This document shows positions 10,601 to 17,432 of a stretch of DNA of 43,149 bases, in pieces. Under the pieces are notes generated by a model, which worked only from the letters and a program-made list of their open reading frames with translations, was not told where the DNA came from and searched no databases. The translations under genes were made by a program, and so were the position numbers. The stretch lies in assembly GCA_011524525.1 (NCBI GenBank), contig WTKE01000061.1, forward strand, positions 1 through 43,149. Reading direction: 5' to 3'. The DNA is from Bacillus sp. (in: firmicutes). Its GTDB lineage: Bacteria; Bacillota; Bacilli; Bacillales; Cytobacillaceae. Within the stretch, counting starts at the first letter, position 1. The number at the start of each line of letters is the position of its first letter.

Positions 10601-11911
10601 TAGTGTGAATGTGGTGTCATCTGTGAGCTTTTTGTTTACGGACACCGTGATGCTGTTTTTTGCGTCCATTAATGCCGCTTGAACAGCCGCCGTTAAGTCT
10701 GGCTTGGTGTAGCTCACTTCGGTTTGGTCTTGGGTAAGCCAAACTTCTACAGAGTTACCGTCTTTGATTTCGATTTTTCTTTGAACATCCTGTGTTGTCC
10801 AGTTTCCTGGTCTTGTAATGATGTTGATGGAATTGGATGAGAATTCGTATGTTGCTTGGGCAAATCCGTCTTGTGTTGTCGTGAACGGATAAGCCGCTCC
10901 ATCTTTGTTGTCCTCCCAAATCCACATATCCCAGTCGTTTTGGGCACCGTCAAAACGGTAGTAATTGATGGTATAAGAATAAGTAGTGCTAAGAATTTGA
11001 ATTGTTTTTTCTGACGTTTTTCCGTCGAGTGACGCTTGGACGGTGATGCTGTCGTTCGGTTGAACGGAGTAAGTATCAGTGATCGTTAGGCTGTTGTTGG
11101 ATAACGTAATCCCGTCTCTACCATCCTTCAGGATCCATTGAGGAGTTACGTCAGACTGTTCTCCCTTTTCGTTAAGTGCTTTCGCAGAGAGAGTGACCGT
11201 TTGGCCTTTTTTCGTTGTGGCTGGAGCGTTGATGATTAGGCCTGGTGCATGGACGACGGAGTTTCCGTTCGCTTGATTCGGGTTGCTTGGGTCCGTGATC
11301 CAGTTGCTTTCTCCGATGATGAACTTGTATTCGTAGGTTCCTGGAGCAAGCTCTGTCGTGAGCTGCCACACACCTTCCGCGTTTTTCGTCATTTCTTTGG
11401 CGCCGTCAGCCCAGCTCGTAAAGCTACCTGCGACACGCACGCGGTCAGCCTCACCTAAGTACTGGAAAGTGACCGTGCCATCATCGTTGATGACCGGGCT
11501 TGATGCTGTCGCTGATGGCGGTCCGATACGGAAAGTCGAATTATCCCCCGCCTTCGGGTTCGTGTTCAATGGGTCCGCCGTGCTTTGATCCCAGCTTTTG
11601 TTGTTTAATAGAAACTTATATTCATAGTTTCCTTCCGCTAGGGTTGGTAATGTTGCGGTAAACACACCGTTTTCTAAGGTCATTGGGGTCGCTGAATCTA
11701 GCGTCCAGTTGTTATGAGTGCCAATGACATAGGCTGCGGTTTCCCCTGTGCTTACATAGTTAAAGGTAACGCTGTTGTCTTCATGGATGATCGGGCTCGC
11801 TGGTGTGGTTTCGGCATTTGCTCTCGTATACAATCCACTTCCTGAAACTAGCTGAAGTAGAAGAGCAATAACCATCACTATCGAGAATGCCCTCATGTTC
11901 TTCCTACTCAA
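4622..11911 (-). CDS. Sortase-anchored bifunctional amylopullulanase (two GH13 domains)
   Basis: A 2429-residue wall-bound enzyme. Order: signal peptide 1-33; two AMPK/CBM48-like beta domains ~36-130 and ~138-225; a CBM41-like domain ~312-400; a CBM48/E-set ~500-600; a type I pullulanase barrel with FNWGYDP 708-714, DVVYNH 755-760, nucleophile Asp832, acid Glu862 and TAHDN to 947; two Big_2 domains ~1155-1320; a second CBM41-like domain ~1327-1420; then an alpha-amylase barrel with DVVLNH 1755-1760, nucleophile Asp1846, acid Glu1875 and His1940-Asp1941. A Gly/Pro/Asn linker (~2126-2208), a wall-proximal domain and LPNTA (2393-2397), a hydrophobic helix and a basic tail follow. It should cut both alpha-1,6 and alpha-1,4 bonds in starch or pullulan. 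The start is TTG, eight bases after AGGAGG; the ATG at codon 6 has a weaker site. Confidence 0.93.
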   Translation of the reverse strand: MSRKNMRAFSIVMVIALLLQLVSGSGLYTRANAETTPASPIIHEDNSVTFNYVSTGETAAYVIGTHNNWTLDSATPMTLENGVFTATLPTLAEGNYEYKFLLNNKSWDQSTADPLNTNPKAGDNSTFRIGPPSATASSPVINDDGTVTFQYLGEADRVRVAGSFTSWADGAKEMTKNAEGVWQLTTELAPGTYEYKFIIGESNWITDPSNPNQANGNSVVHAPGLIINAPATTKKGQTVTLSAKALNEKGEQSDVTPQWILKDGRDGITLSNNSLTITDTYSVQPNDSITVQASLDGKTSEKTIQILSTTYSYTINYYRFDGAQNDWDMWIWEDNKDGAAYPFTTTQDGFAQATYEFSSNSINIITRPGNWTTQDVQRKIEIKDGNSVEVWLTQDQTEVSYTKPDLTAAVQAALMDAKNSITVSVNKKLTDDTTFTLTDVEANKEIPTTTTKLSDTKVKLTITDPSQIDVRKQYQVNTTGYQPTKVTMRNVLNDDQFYYDGKDLGYTYSPSQTTFKLWAPTAQKVSVAIYNDQGTYEGAFVTDHTNGNETLMTRASNGVWSLTLNGDHKDKYYMYKVEFSDGTTNYAVDPYARSTSPNGQRTAIINLDETNPTGFNPEAKPAFVSPTDAILYELHVRDFSIDENSGMTNKGKYKAFTESNTSGPNGIKTGLDSLKELGVTHVHLLPVYDFGSVNERTVNDPSSTDPKFNWGYDPIHFNVPEGSYATDPADPTSRVTEFKEMVQAMHNKGIRVVMDVVYNHTYIPESTQLSGGSPFDKIVPGYYYRTDDAGKITNGSGTGNEVASERPMVRKYIKDSVKYWATEYGVDGFRFDLMGLIDRQTMSELTKELKEEVDPSILIYGEPWTGGSTSLDASLQNFKGTQKDQGYSVFNDNIRGAIKGGSDDASTGFATGATGKEADVAKGVIGSITDFANRPSESINYVTAHDNLNLWDKMMKVAHQDITTDPHAIITEANTLQNEWVKRSLLANGIVLTSQGIPFLHAGEEMLRSKYGNHNSYKSPDSINQIRWELKDQYQPVFDYYQGLIELRKAHPAFKMNTKTAIEQNLQVYKTDDNIVAFQLKNYANNDSWKNIVVIYNANNAAKEVSLPSSTSWNVVVDDQAAGVETLRTITGATATVAPLSMMVLYDEAEGEYTPTVTNIETSTTSFAINPGTTKTITAYVKDQKGRIMLDQNITWTSSNPEVATVDGGKVSSVKNGSATIVAAVGDVKAEIEVTVATLAPKTITISGDTSVYETYTAQLSALVRDQFTQEMLGAKVTWTSSDEAIAIVDGTGKVSGLKPGTVTIKAKAGDAEATLALAVKKNVKRYVRVKYVRPDKDFTDWNIWVWNTGVKNDQIDFTEINEDTAIANIEIAPTTESIGFLIRKGTDWATAKISPDSDDHVVKIDRDEVITKVTVVTGVAGQTVVPAVKGPILEDGNVTFFYRDEDLYQNDLMHTIEGVKVKVGAQEYVMTYDEKNEYFYYTLKNLDPGTYEYSFLVTKDGETSEVTDPKNTDDGKSVIVYTVPKVTIEGQVSPGKIQHNENAVLKINVTTEEEVTFKEMYVDTTPLGGKSKLMIDPQLQAVTIGVKDSVAAGIKNLTVTAVDEFGNRHNQTVPVEVAPRTYQGDLDFDWDEARIYFMLTDRFKDGDSSNNPVGYDPEHSEAYHGGDFQGIIDNLDYLDDLGINTIWISPIVDNIDFNKGVDFTTTEGLDAKQYAYHGYWAKDFTSLDESLGDMETFKKLIEKAHDKGIKIMVDVVLNHAGYGMDSIEPNWQGQAGLPTAEEQAVLKDMLRSTMEDPTVRGELDGLPDFRTEDPAVRAKIIEWQTAWLEKARTDSGETIDYFRVDTVKHVEETTWMAFKNALTEISPSFKMIGEYWGASVTNDGGYLRSGQMDSLLDFDFKEKAKNFVNGDISGVESYLIERDAHIDNTSTLGQFLSSHDQDGFLSEYVGGDVGKLMVSAALQITSKGQPVIYYGEELGNSGKSSWESSNGVVSAFAQNRDGMPWEKLESGDETAVKLHDHYAKLLNIRGDYSKIFSKGTRMMVAGGNEEKYSVTKREYLGKKVYVGLNTATEATKVTYAVDFEPGTVLVDEYSGVSYTVSDAKEVAVDLAARDAGGTFILAEAGSTGEPGYGDGENPGDPDEGENPDNPGNGGNNPGTPGNPGNGGNNPGTPGNPGNGGNNPGNPNNPANPSVPGNPGNPNNPGQNNVVTKPTVKNGVATVTNDEVTQVVQNGTITVEVKEKNATVSFTAEQIKELKEKGAKIVFANGEALLTIPASILPNGAVKIEMKQMKKVNGAVSEVYDFNIYDESGKKYTKFSSPITITFNVGKQSNPEGLEVYYYNEEADRWELVSGGEYNNGQVSVPTTHFSTFAVFNKDVTKVASAPKAGKALPNTATNLFNVLLLGVALLFMGLTLLGVSKRGRLKRN
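5353..5464 (-). repeat. 39-bp tandem repeats in the Pro/Gly linker
   Basis: In-frame coding repeats encode NPGNGGNNPGTPG twice and a shortened third copy, within the longer Pro/Gly/Asn linker spanning 5288-5536. The linker probably holds the catalytic part away from the peptidoglycan anchor, and its copy number may vary between strains. Confidence 0.8.
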
Positions 11912-12038
11912 TCGCTTCTCCTCCTATTCTGTTTGCGGGTGGTGCTGACTAGATGTGAATCTTGGTGATGTTTGTTGAAAAATGTGGTACTAACTTGGAA
12001 CTTTATGTAGCTTCTTGTTGCCATGGGGTGTAGGTTTT

Positions 12039-12111
12039 TGCGCAATCGATTGCACAAAAGATGAAAAAAGAGAATATAGTTCAGTTGCCGCTCTGTGCAA
12101 CAAGTTGCGCA
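12039..12111 (-). promoter_or_regulatory. Amylopullulanase promoter with two LacI-type operators
   Basis: Two related 18-bp palindromes lie 55 bp apart: TGCGCAATCGATTGCACA at 12039-12056 and, inverted, TGTGCAACAAGTTGCGCA at 12094-12111. Between them on the minus strand are a -35 TTGCAC (12095-12100, inside the second operator) and a -10 TATATT (12073-12078) with a 16-base spacer. A LacI/GalR-family repressor of the MalR type is the likely ligand, possibly looping between the sites. No regulator gene is in the window. Confidence 0.6.
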
Positions 12112-12121
12112 AGCGCTTTCA
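12108..12121. promoter_or_regulatory. cre-like CcpA site upstream of amylopullulanase
   Basis: CGCAAGCGCTTTCA matches 12 of 14 positions of the cre consensus TGWAANCGNTNWCA. It overlaps the end of the upstream operator and the region just above the -35, consistent with glucose repression of a starch enzyme. Confidence 0.5.
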
Positions 12122-12154
12122 CAAACTACTAACCTAATAATATCACCCCCCTAT

Positions 12155-12257
12155 GGTGTCTGTCACCACAAAAAGACAAAAAGGTACAATTTGTCCACGA
12201 ACGGTGTCTGTCACCCTTCGTGGACATTTTTGCTAGTTTTGTCCGCATGGGGTGGAC
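12155..12257. repeat. REP-like element A (two cores plus cap)
   Basis: Core GGTGTCTGTCACC occurs at 12155-12167 and 12203-12215, exactly 48 bp apart. The second lies in a 33-bp imperfect palindrome (12193-12225, arms GTCCACGAA/TTCGTGGAC). A 17-bp mini-hairpin GTCCGCATGGGGTGGAC (12241-12257) ends the element. It fills part of the gap between the divergently transcribed amylopullulanase and EIIC genes. I see no feature in the following stretch, 12261-12366. Confidence 0.85.
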
Positions 12258-12373
12258 ACTCACCTCTAACTTTCATCTTTGAATATTATTTAGATAACCT
12301 AAGGGTAACATGTTGTTTCTAAGCTGGAATAAATGACAATGGTTGGAAAAAATCCCTATAAACACTTTGTTTA

Positions 12374-12424
12374 TTTACCTTACCATGTGTAAGCGATTAC
12401 AATATTGCTTACAAGTACTTGTAA
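12374..12424 (+). promoter_or_regulatory. EIIC promoter with cre site and 16-bp palindromic operator
   Basis: TGTAAGCGATTACA (12388-12401) matches the cre consensus at every position. It overlaps a possible -10 TACAAT (12398-12403), with TTTACC 18 bases upstream as a -35. Seven bases after the cre lies the perfect palindrome TTACAAGTACTTGTAA (12409-12424), placed like a roadblock operator near +1. The binding protein is unknown; it resembles GntR/HutC-type operators in symmetry only. The rest of the leader (12425-12590) shows no recognisable antiterminator or riboswitch. Confidence 0.6.
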
Positions 12425-12602
12425 ATTTTAACCAACACCTACATACCTGAATTTCTGAATACTCAGTTATTTAGTTATCTGGGACATACGAACATATGAG
12501 GTATTTATTTTTCACATCCAGAAAAACAGAAGAGTTTTCACCTATTGATATTTTTAGATCGATCTTCAGACGTGAGTAAAGACGAACATAGGGGGAAAAA
12601 GG

Positions 12603-13946
12603 ATGAGTAAATTTAATAGCTTCTTAGAAACAAAAGTAATGCCTGTGGCAGGTAGATTGGCTGCCCAGCGACATCTTGGTGCACTACGAGACGGTATTAT
12701 ACTAGCCATGCCACTGATTATCATTGGATCTCTTTTCTTAATTATTGCTAACTTTCCGATTACGGCTTGGACTAACTATCTAGCCGAACACCCTACCATT
12801 AAAACTAGCCTCTTATATCCATACCGCGGGACCTTCGAGATCATGGGGCTCGTCGCTACCTTTGGGGTTGCTTATCGGTTAGCTGAAAGTTACAAGCTTG
12901 ATGCATTAGCTGGGGGAGCAATTTCACTTGCCGCATACTTTGTTGTTTCGCCGTTTACAAGCTATGTGGTTGGACAGGACCCTAAAACTGGCGCTAATAT
13001 TATGGAAAATGCCTATAATACCGGACTTTTCACTAGCAAAGGTTTATTTGTCGGGATGATCATTGCGATTCTATCAACTGAAATCTATCGTTTTATTATT
13101 AAAAAGAATATTGTCATTAAGTTACCAGATGGTGTTCCACCAGCAGTTGCTAGATCCTTTACTGCACTCATTCCTGCCTTTGTAGCAGTTGTAGCTGCCT
13201 GGTGCTTACGTTTGCTTGTTGAAAACGTTGGGGACTTCGGTAGCATTCACAATGTTGTTGCTGTCCTTTTACAAGAGCCTTTAACAAGCATTGGAACTAG
13301 CTTGATTGGAACTATTATTGTTTTTATTCTAATACAAATGTTATGGTGCCTCGGTTTACATGGTGCAAACATTGTTGGAGCAGTTATGACACCGATTTGG
13401 TTAACATTAACTACGGAAAATGCCTTGTCATTTGAAAATGGGGAACCCATTAAGAATATCGTAACAAACGAGTTTAATGACCTTGTATTCATTGGAGGAT
13501 CTGGAACCACTCTTTCTCTAGTATTAGCGATGCTATTCTTTGCTAAGAGTCAACAGATGAAGCAATTAGGACGACTAGGTATTGGACCAGGAATCTTCAA
13601 TATTAACGAACCGATCACCTTTGGTATGCCGATTGTTTTAAATCCTATCATGATGCTTCCGTTTATTTTAGCACCAGTTGTTGCAGTTACTATGGCTTAT
13701 TTGTCAATGGATTGGGGACTTGTCGCAAAACCAATCGGAGTTGTTACACCGTTCACGATGCCTCCTATTTTAGGTGGTTACATTATTACTGGTAGTATTT
13801 CAGGCGCCATCCTACAGATGGCCATTATAGTCGTTACCTTCTTTATTTACTTCCCATTCTTTAAAATGTGGGATACTCAGAAGCTAGCCGAGGAGAAAGG
13901 TACGACTACGAATATTTCATCTACGGATAAAACAGTGAATATGTAA
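12603..13946 (+). CDS. PTS EIIC permease, lactose/cellobiose family
   Basis: A 447-residue polytopic membrane protein that would carry a sugar across the membrane during PEP-dependent phosphorylation. The N-terminus (RLAAQRHLGALRDGIILAMPLIIIGS) and the signature FNINEPITFGMPIVLNP are typical of CelB/LicC/ChbC permeases, which take up cellobiose, lichenan oligomers, chitobiose or lactose. GGGGG precedes the ATG at a normal distance. No EIIA or EIIB gene is nearby, so it must borrow these from another locus. A full cre match in its promoter suggests strong CcpA control. Next to an amylopullulanase gene it may import an oligoglucoside, but that is inference. Confidence 0.88.
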   Translation: MSKFNSFLETKVMPVAGRLAAQRHLGALRDGIILAMPLIIIGSLFLIIANFPITAWTNYLAEHPTIKTSLLYPYRGTFEIMGLVATFGVAYRLAESYKLDALAGGAISLAAYFVVSPFTSYVVGQDPKTGANIMENAYNTGLFTSKGLFVGMIIAILSTEIYRFIIKKNIVIKLPDGVPPAVARSFTALIPAFVAVVAAWCLRLLVENVGDFGSIHNVVAVLLQEPLTSIGTSLIGTIIVFILIQMLWCLGLHGANIVGAVMTPIWLTLTTENALSFENGEPIKNIVTNEFNDLVFIGGSGTTLSLVLAMLFFAKSQQMKQLGRLGIGPGIFNINEPITFGMPIVLNPIMMLPFILAPVVAVTMAYLSMDWGLVAKPIGVVTPFTMPPILGGYIITGSISGAILQMAIIVVTFFIYFPFFKMWDTQKLAEEKGTTTNISSTDKTVNM

Positions 13947-13955
13947 TGGTGCTGC

Positions 13956-14073
13956 GGTGTCTGCGGTTGTGGTGACAGACACCCTAAAAAGACAAATTGG
14001 CTTGTTTTGTCCACGGAGGGTGTCTGTCACCCTTCGTGGACAGTTTCACTCATTTTGTACGTGTGGAGTGGAC
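13956..14073. repeat. REP-like element B (two cores plus cap)
   Basis: Core GGTGACAGACACC at 13971-13983 and inverted core GGTGTCTGTCACC at 14019-14031 are 48 bp apart. The second is the centre of a 33-bp palindrome (14009-14041) with 15 Watson-Crick or G-U pairs on each side and one mismatch. The mini-hairpin cap GTACGTGTGGAGTGGAC lies at 14057-14073, and a degenerate GGTGTCTGCGG at 13956-13966 may be a decayed third copy. Confidence 0.85.
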
Positions 14074-14081
14074 ATTGTCAT

Positions 14082-14119
14082 TAAAAAAAGATTGGCTCAA
14101 TGATGTGCCAATCCTTTTT
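14082..14119. terminator. Bidirectional terminator between EIIC and dprA
   Basis: GATTGGC (14090-14096) pairs with GCCAATC (14107-14113). A TTTTTCTTT run follows on the plus strand and a TTTTTTT run on the minus strand, so it can end both convergent transcripts. Confidence 0.85.
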
Positions 14120-14121
14120 CT

Positions 14122-15171
14122 TTATGTTCTAACCACTAAATCTCCCCGTATTATAAGCTTACCTTCCAATTCTAATGAAAATAGTTGCTCTTCTAGATCA
14201 CCATATTCCGATCCTAATATCTTCTTTAATTTGCTGATTGAGCCAGACTGAGGGATTTTTTCCAATAAAACTAAATTTGCATCCGGTTTTCCTGATTGAA
14301 TATCTTCACTTGTACTTTCTGGAAACACTGACTCCACACCAATATAAGGTCTCTTTCCTTTTACCAATAATTGATTACATCCCTGGCCTTCTAATGAATA
14401 AATTGGATGCGGGACTGCATAAACCTCCCGTTTCTGTCTTTCAGCAAACTTTGCGGTCCACAGCGCACCACTCTTAACCCCTGCTTCAACAATAATGACT
14501 TCGTTAGACAAAGCACTAATTAAGGCGTTTCTTTCGACAAAATGCTGCTGTTTAACCGGTGTTCCAGGTGGATATTTAGATAAAAATACGCTTCCTGATT
14601 CAAGCAATTCATCATATAGCTTTCGCTGTTCAGCGGGATAACATATGTCTACCCCACTACCTAAGAAGGATATCGTTTTACCACCTGCCTTCATACAGGC
14701 AGCTTGAGAATACGAGTCGATACCTTTCGCAAAGCCACTTACTAAGACTATGTCCCTTTTAGCAAGTTCTTTTCCTATATCCCTGGCTACTTTTTTCCCA
14801 TACTCAGTACAACGTCTTGCACCAACGACTCCAATTGAACGTTCAAACTTCTGTAGCCTGCCCTTAAAATAAAGTAGGATGGGTGACTCACCACATGTCT
14901 TTGCGATTTCAAGATACCTTTCATCAGTAATAGTTAACAAACCAATCCCCTTTTCCTCAATGGTTCTACTAATTGAGTCAACTTTTTTAAAACTCTTGTT
15001 ATCGATTATTTGTTGAATCATTCGTGTAGTGATACCTGGGACTCCTTTTAAATCCTCTTGTGTCGAATGGTAGATCATCTCTAGGTCACCTTTAAAATAT
15101 GAATAGAGATTCTTCTGCATAACTGGACCAATATATTTTAAAGTTGCTAGCCATATCCAATACTTATCCAT
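14122..15171 (-). CDS. dprA: DNA-processing protein DprA
   Basis: A 349-residue cytoplasmic protein that in transformation binds incoming single-stranded DNA and loads RecA. A helical N-terminal SAM/HhH-like domain precedes the Rossmann-like core with the family motifs GVVGARRCTEYGKK, VSGFAKGID, GSGVDICYP and RNALISALS..VIIVEAGVKSGAL. A winged-helix-like C-terminus follows. The core is somewhat diverged (for example GVDICYP for the commoner GLDVIYP). The ATG at 15171 with GGAGGAGG is preferred over an upstream TTG; it overlaps the comM stop by eight bases (ATGGATAA), implying coupling. Bacilli normally keep dprA beside topA, so this may be a second copy; that is inference. Confidence 0.9.
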   Translation of the reverse strand: MDKYWIWLATLKYIGPVMQKNLYSYFKGDLEMIYHSTQEDLKGVPGITTRMIQQIIDNKSFKKVDSISRTIEEKGIGLLTITDERYLEIAKTCGESPILLYFKGRLQKFERSIGVVGARRCTEYGKKVARDIGKELAKRDIVLVSGFAKGIDSYSQAACMKAGGKTISFLGSGVDICYPAEQRKLYDELLESGSVFLSKYPPGTPVKQQHFVERNALISALSNEVIIVEAGVKSGALWTAKFAERQKREVYAVPHPIYSLEGQGCNQLLVKGKRPYIGVESVFPESTSEDIQSGKPDANLVLLEKIPQSGSISKLKKILGSEYGDLEEQLFSLELEGKLIIRGDLVVRT

Positions 15172-16702
15172 GGCCTCCTCCAAACAAATGAAATGCGTCT
15201 TTATCCAAGTCTCTACTTTGCAAGCTTACTCTCATATGATTTACATTTATTTTATCATCACCTTCTAAATCAGCGATTGTCCTTGCTACTTTTATAAATT
15301 TGTGAAGACTTCTGCCACTATACTTAAAATGATCGTATGCCTTTTGAAGCAATGAAGTGGTTTCAGAATCTAACGGACAAAACTGTGCGATTAAGGATGC
15401 TGTTAGTTGAGCATTTGAGCTTATTCCTGATATATTTTTGTACCTTTTTTCCTGCATACTTCTTGCAAAGTCTACTCGTAGTTTTAATTCAGCTGAACTT
15501 TTAGTTGGAAGAACACTTGAAAAGAAATTTACGTTATTAACGTATTTCTGAATATCCATTCGATCAATGATCGGACCTGATAATCTTTGCCGATACTTAA
15601 TAATTTCGTAGTCCGTGCACCGACATTTTTCGCTTCCAAAATACCCACAAGGACAAGGATTCATCGCACCAACTAACATAAAATTAGCAGGATAGGAGTT
15701 TGAACCCCACACTCTAGTGATTGTCACCATCTGATCCTCAAGAGGCTGTCTTAGAGCGTCAAGAGTTTTCCTACTGAACTCAGCGATTTCATCAAGAAAA
15801 AGAACACCATTATGTGCAAATGAAATCTCTCCTGGTTTCGCAAATGGCCCACCACCAATGAGTGAATTTGTTGAAGCATTATGATGCGGTGCACGAAATG
15901 GTCTTTTTGTAATTAAAGTTCCTTTTTCATGTAACATACTTGCTATGCTATAAATCTTAGTTACTTCCAATGACTCCTTTTCACTCATCTCCGGAAGAAT
16001 AGTTGGAATTCTTTTAGCAATCATTGATTTGCCACAACCGGGTGGACCAATCATTAGCAGATTATGTCCTCCAGCTGCAGCTATTACAATGTAATTTAGA
16101 ATGGTCTCCTGGCCCTTAACATCAATAAAATCTAGTGTGGTTTGTTGTTCTGGAATACCATTTTCACTTAGTAGTAGTTCGTCTGGTACATTCCCGCCCA
16201 AAATTTCAACAGCCTCTCTCAAATCCCTACATCCAAAGATTTCTACTTCTTTTACTAATTTCGCTTCTTGTACATTTTCTATAGGAAGGAGGATTTTCTT
16301 AATTCCAACCTCTTTCGCTTTTAATACCATAGGAAGGATTCCACTGCTTCCACGAATGTTAGCGTTCAATGAAAGTTCCCCAATAAATGCCGTTTGATTC
16401 AAATCTCTTGGTTCTGGTATTTGATTGCTTCTTAAAAGTAACCCTATTGCCATAGCTAAATCGTAATGGGTCCCCGTTTTTTTCATATCAGAAGGGGCAA
16501 GGTTAAATACAACCTTGACTACTGGAAAAACAAAGCCTGATGATAACATTGCTGCTTCCAGTCTTTCTCGTGCCTCTTTCACTGCTTTGTCTCCTAGCCC
16601 CACAATAGATACAGTACTCATCCCCAACATGGTGTCTGTTTCCACTTCAACCTTCTGCCCATCAATCCCCAACAAGGCAAAACTATAGACAATCGAGGCC
16701 AT
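15164..16702 (-). CDS. comM: ComM/YifB-type Mg-chelatase-like AAA+ ATPase
   Basis: A 512-residue AAA+ protein. In Gram-negative bacteria ComM is a hexameric helicase driving branch migration during natural transformation. Seen here: the N-terminal ChlI-like domain (ASIVYSFALLGIDGQKVEVETD), Walker A GPPGCGKS near residue 217, Walker B LFLDEIAEF, the Cys-rich insert NPCPCGYFGSEKCRC and the C-terminal Mg-chelatase domain. The ATG at 16702 with GGAG eight bases upstream fits the family N-terminus better than a start at 16729. It overlaps the RAYT gene by 20 bases and dprA by eight. B. subtilis lacks ComM, whereas comM-dprA pairs occur in other Firmicutes, so the pair may have been acquired. Confidence 0.9.
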   Translation of the reverse strand: MASIVYSFALLGIDGQKVEVETDTMLGMSTVSIVGLGDKAVKEARERLEAAMLSSGFVFPVVKVVFNLAPSDMKKTGTHYDLAMAIGLLLRSNQIPEPRDLNQTAFIGELSLNANIRGSSGILPMVLKAKEVGIKKILLPIENVQEAKLVKEVEIFGCRDLREAVEILGGNVPDELLLSENGIPEQQTTLDFIDVKGQETILNYIVIAAAGGHNLLMIGPPGCGKSMIAKRIPTILPEMSEKESLEVTKIYSIASMLHEKGTLITKRPFRAPHHNASTNSLIGGGPFAKPGEISFAHNGVLFLDEIAEFSRKTLDALRQPLEDQMVTITRVWGSNSYPANFMLVGAMNPCPCGYFGSEKCRCTDYEIIKYRQRLSGPIIDRMDIQKYVNNVNFFSSVLPTKSSAELKLRVDFARSMQEKRYKNISGISSNAQLTASLIAQFCPLDSETTSLLQKAYDHFKYSGRSLHKFIKVARTIADLEGDDKINVNHMRVSLQSRDLDKDAFHLFGGGHG

Positions 16703-17267
16703 GCAACCGCTCCATTTCCTTCGATCCATAATTCTCTTTTTGCATTAAAAACTCTAGATAATATTCTTGCCTTGGTTCCGGAAAATAGGAGAGAATTTGT
16801 TCTTTTGTTACAAGGAGATTATGTTCGTTGAGCATGTAGGCGCGGTAACTGCTCCAAGGGAAAGTTTCTAATGATTCCACAAGCCCTGCAGTTAAAGGGT
16901 TTCTGTGAATATAACGGCTAAGGTCTAGTTCATGTTCAGGGGAATCGATTATGTCGTGGAAATATCTCTTTTCAAATACATGTCCGGAGAAATTATATTT
17001 AAGGTTAAAGTATTTGGCGTATTTGCTGTGAAAGTACTTGATAATGGGACCAGGCGGGGTTTTCGAGGTTTCAAGCTGCAGATGAATATGATTGGACATA
17101 AGACAGTAGGCGTGGATATTGAAATCGTATCTTTCCTTTGTTTCTAATAATATCCCTAAATATTTCCTTCGATCCGCATCATCGTAAAACAAGGGTTGCT
17201 TCCTGATTCCTCTACTTGTGATATGATACTTCGCACCCGGAAACCAAGTACGTGCACGTCTGACCAT
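16683..17267 (-). CDS. REP-associated tyrosine transposase (RAYT, Y1/HUH family)
   Basis: A 194-residue single-stranded DNA transposase-like nuclease of the IS200/IS605 superfamily. The HUH motif is His60-Ile-His62 (SNHIHLQL). The family block YIHRNPLTAGLV contains Tyr119, the likely catalytic tyrosine. The start MVRRARTWFPGAKYHITSRGI matches RAYT N-termini and AGGAGG precedes the ATG. RAYTs are single-copy domesticated enzymes that cut and join REP hairpins. Here a matching repeat family is scattered through the window, with one copy 162 bp upstream of this gene. Its last codons overlap comM by 20 bases, so it is the first gene of a RAYT-comM-dprA transcript. There is no inverted-repeat pair or target duplication, so it is not a classical IS. 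Confidence 0.9.
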   Translation of the reverse strand: MVRRARTWFPGAKYHITSRGIRKQPLFYDDADRRKYLGILLETKERYDFNIHAYCLMSNHIHLQLETSKTPPGPIIKYFHSKYAKYFNLKYNFSGHVFEKRYFHDIIDSPEHELDLSRYIHRNPLTAGLVESLETFPWSSYRAYMLNEHNLLVTKEQILSYFPEPRQEYYLEFLMQKENYGSKEMERLHGLDCL

Positions 17268-17351
17268 GAGTGAGCCTCCTTTTACTAGAATTAAGTTGGG
17301 TTTAGTGAGAGATTGGTAGCTCTGGAAACCGAGGTATGAGGGGTTTCTTGT

Positions 17352-17380
17352 ATTATACTACTCTCTCACCCACCAATAAA
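17352..17380 (-). promoter_or_regulatory. Candidate promoter of RAYT-comM-dprA
   Basis: A perfect TATAAT lies on the minus strand at 17352-17357, with a weak TTTATT about 17 bases upstream. It is ~85 bases before the RAYT start, giving a moderate leader. Confidence 0.45.
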
Positions 17381-17406
17381 TAGAGTTTGAAGTTTACCTC
17401 ATATAA

Positions 17407-17423
17407 ATCATAACAATTATGAT
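17407..17423. promoter_or_regulatory. 17-bp palindrome upstream of the RAYT operon
   Basis: ATCATAACAATTATGAT has perfect seven-base arms around a three-base centre. It sits between the RAYT promoter and REP-like element C and could be an operator. It loosely resembles Fur/PerR boxes but does not match them well. Confidence 0.35.
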
Positions 17424-17432
17424 AACCTCACT

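Noticed and set aside
16631-16643. GGTGTCTGTTTCC inside comM, close to the REP core
   Set aside because: It encodes the conserved ETDTMLG part of ComM and lacks the palindrome and GTCCAC arms, so it is a chance match.
16683-17267. The RAYT gene as a full IS200/IS605 insertion sequence
   Set aside because: There are no flanking ends specific to an IS, no tnpB, and the gene is embedded by overlap in an operon.
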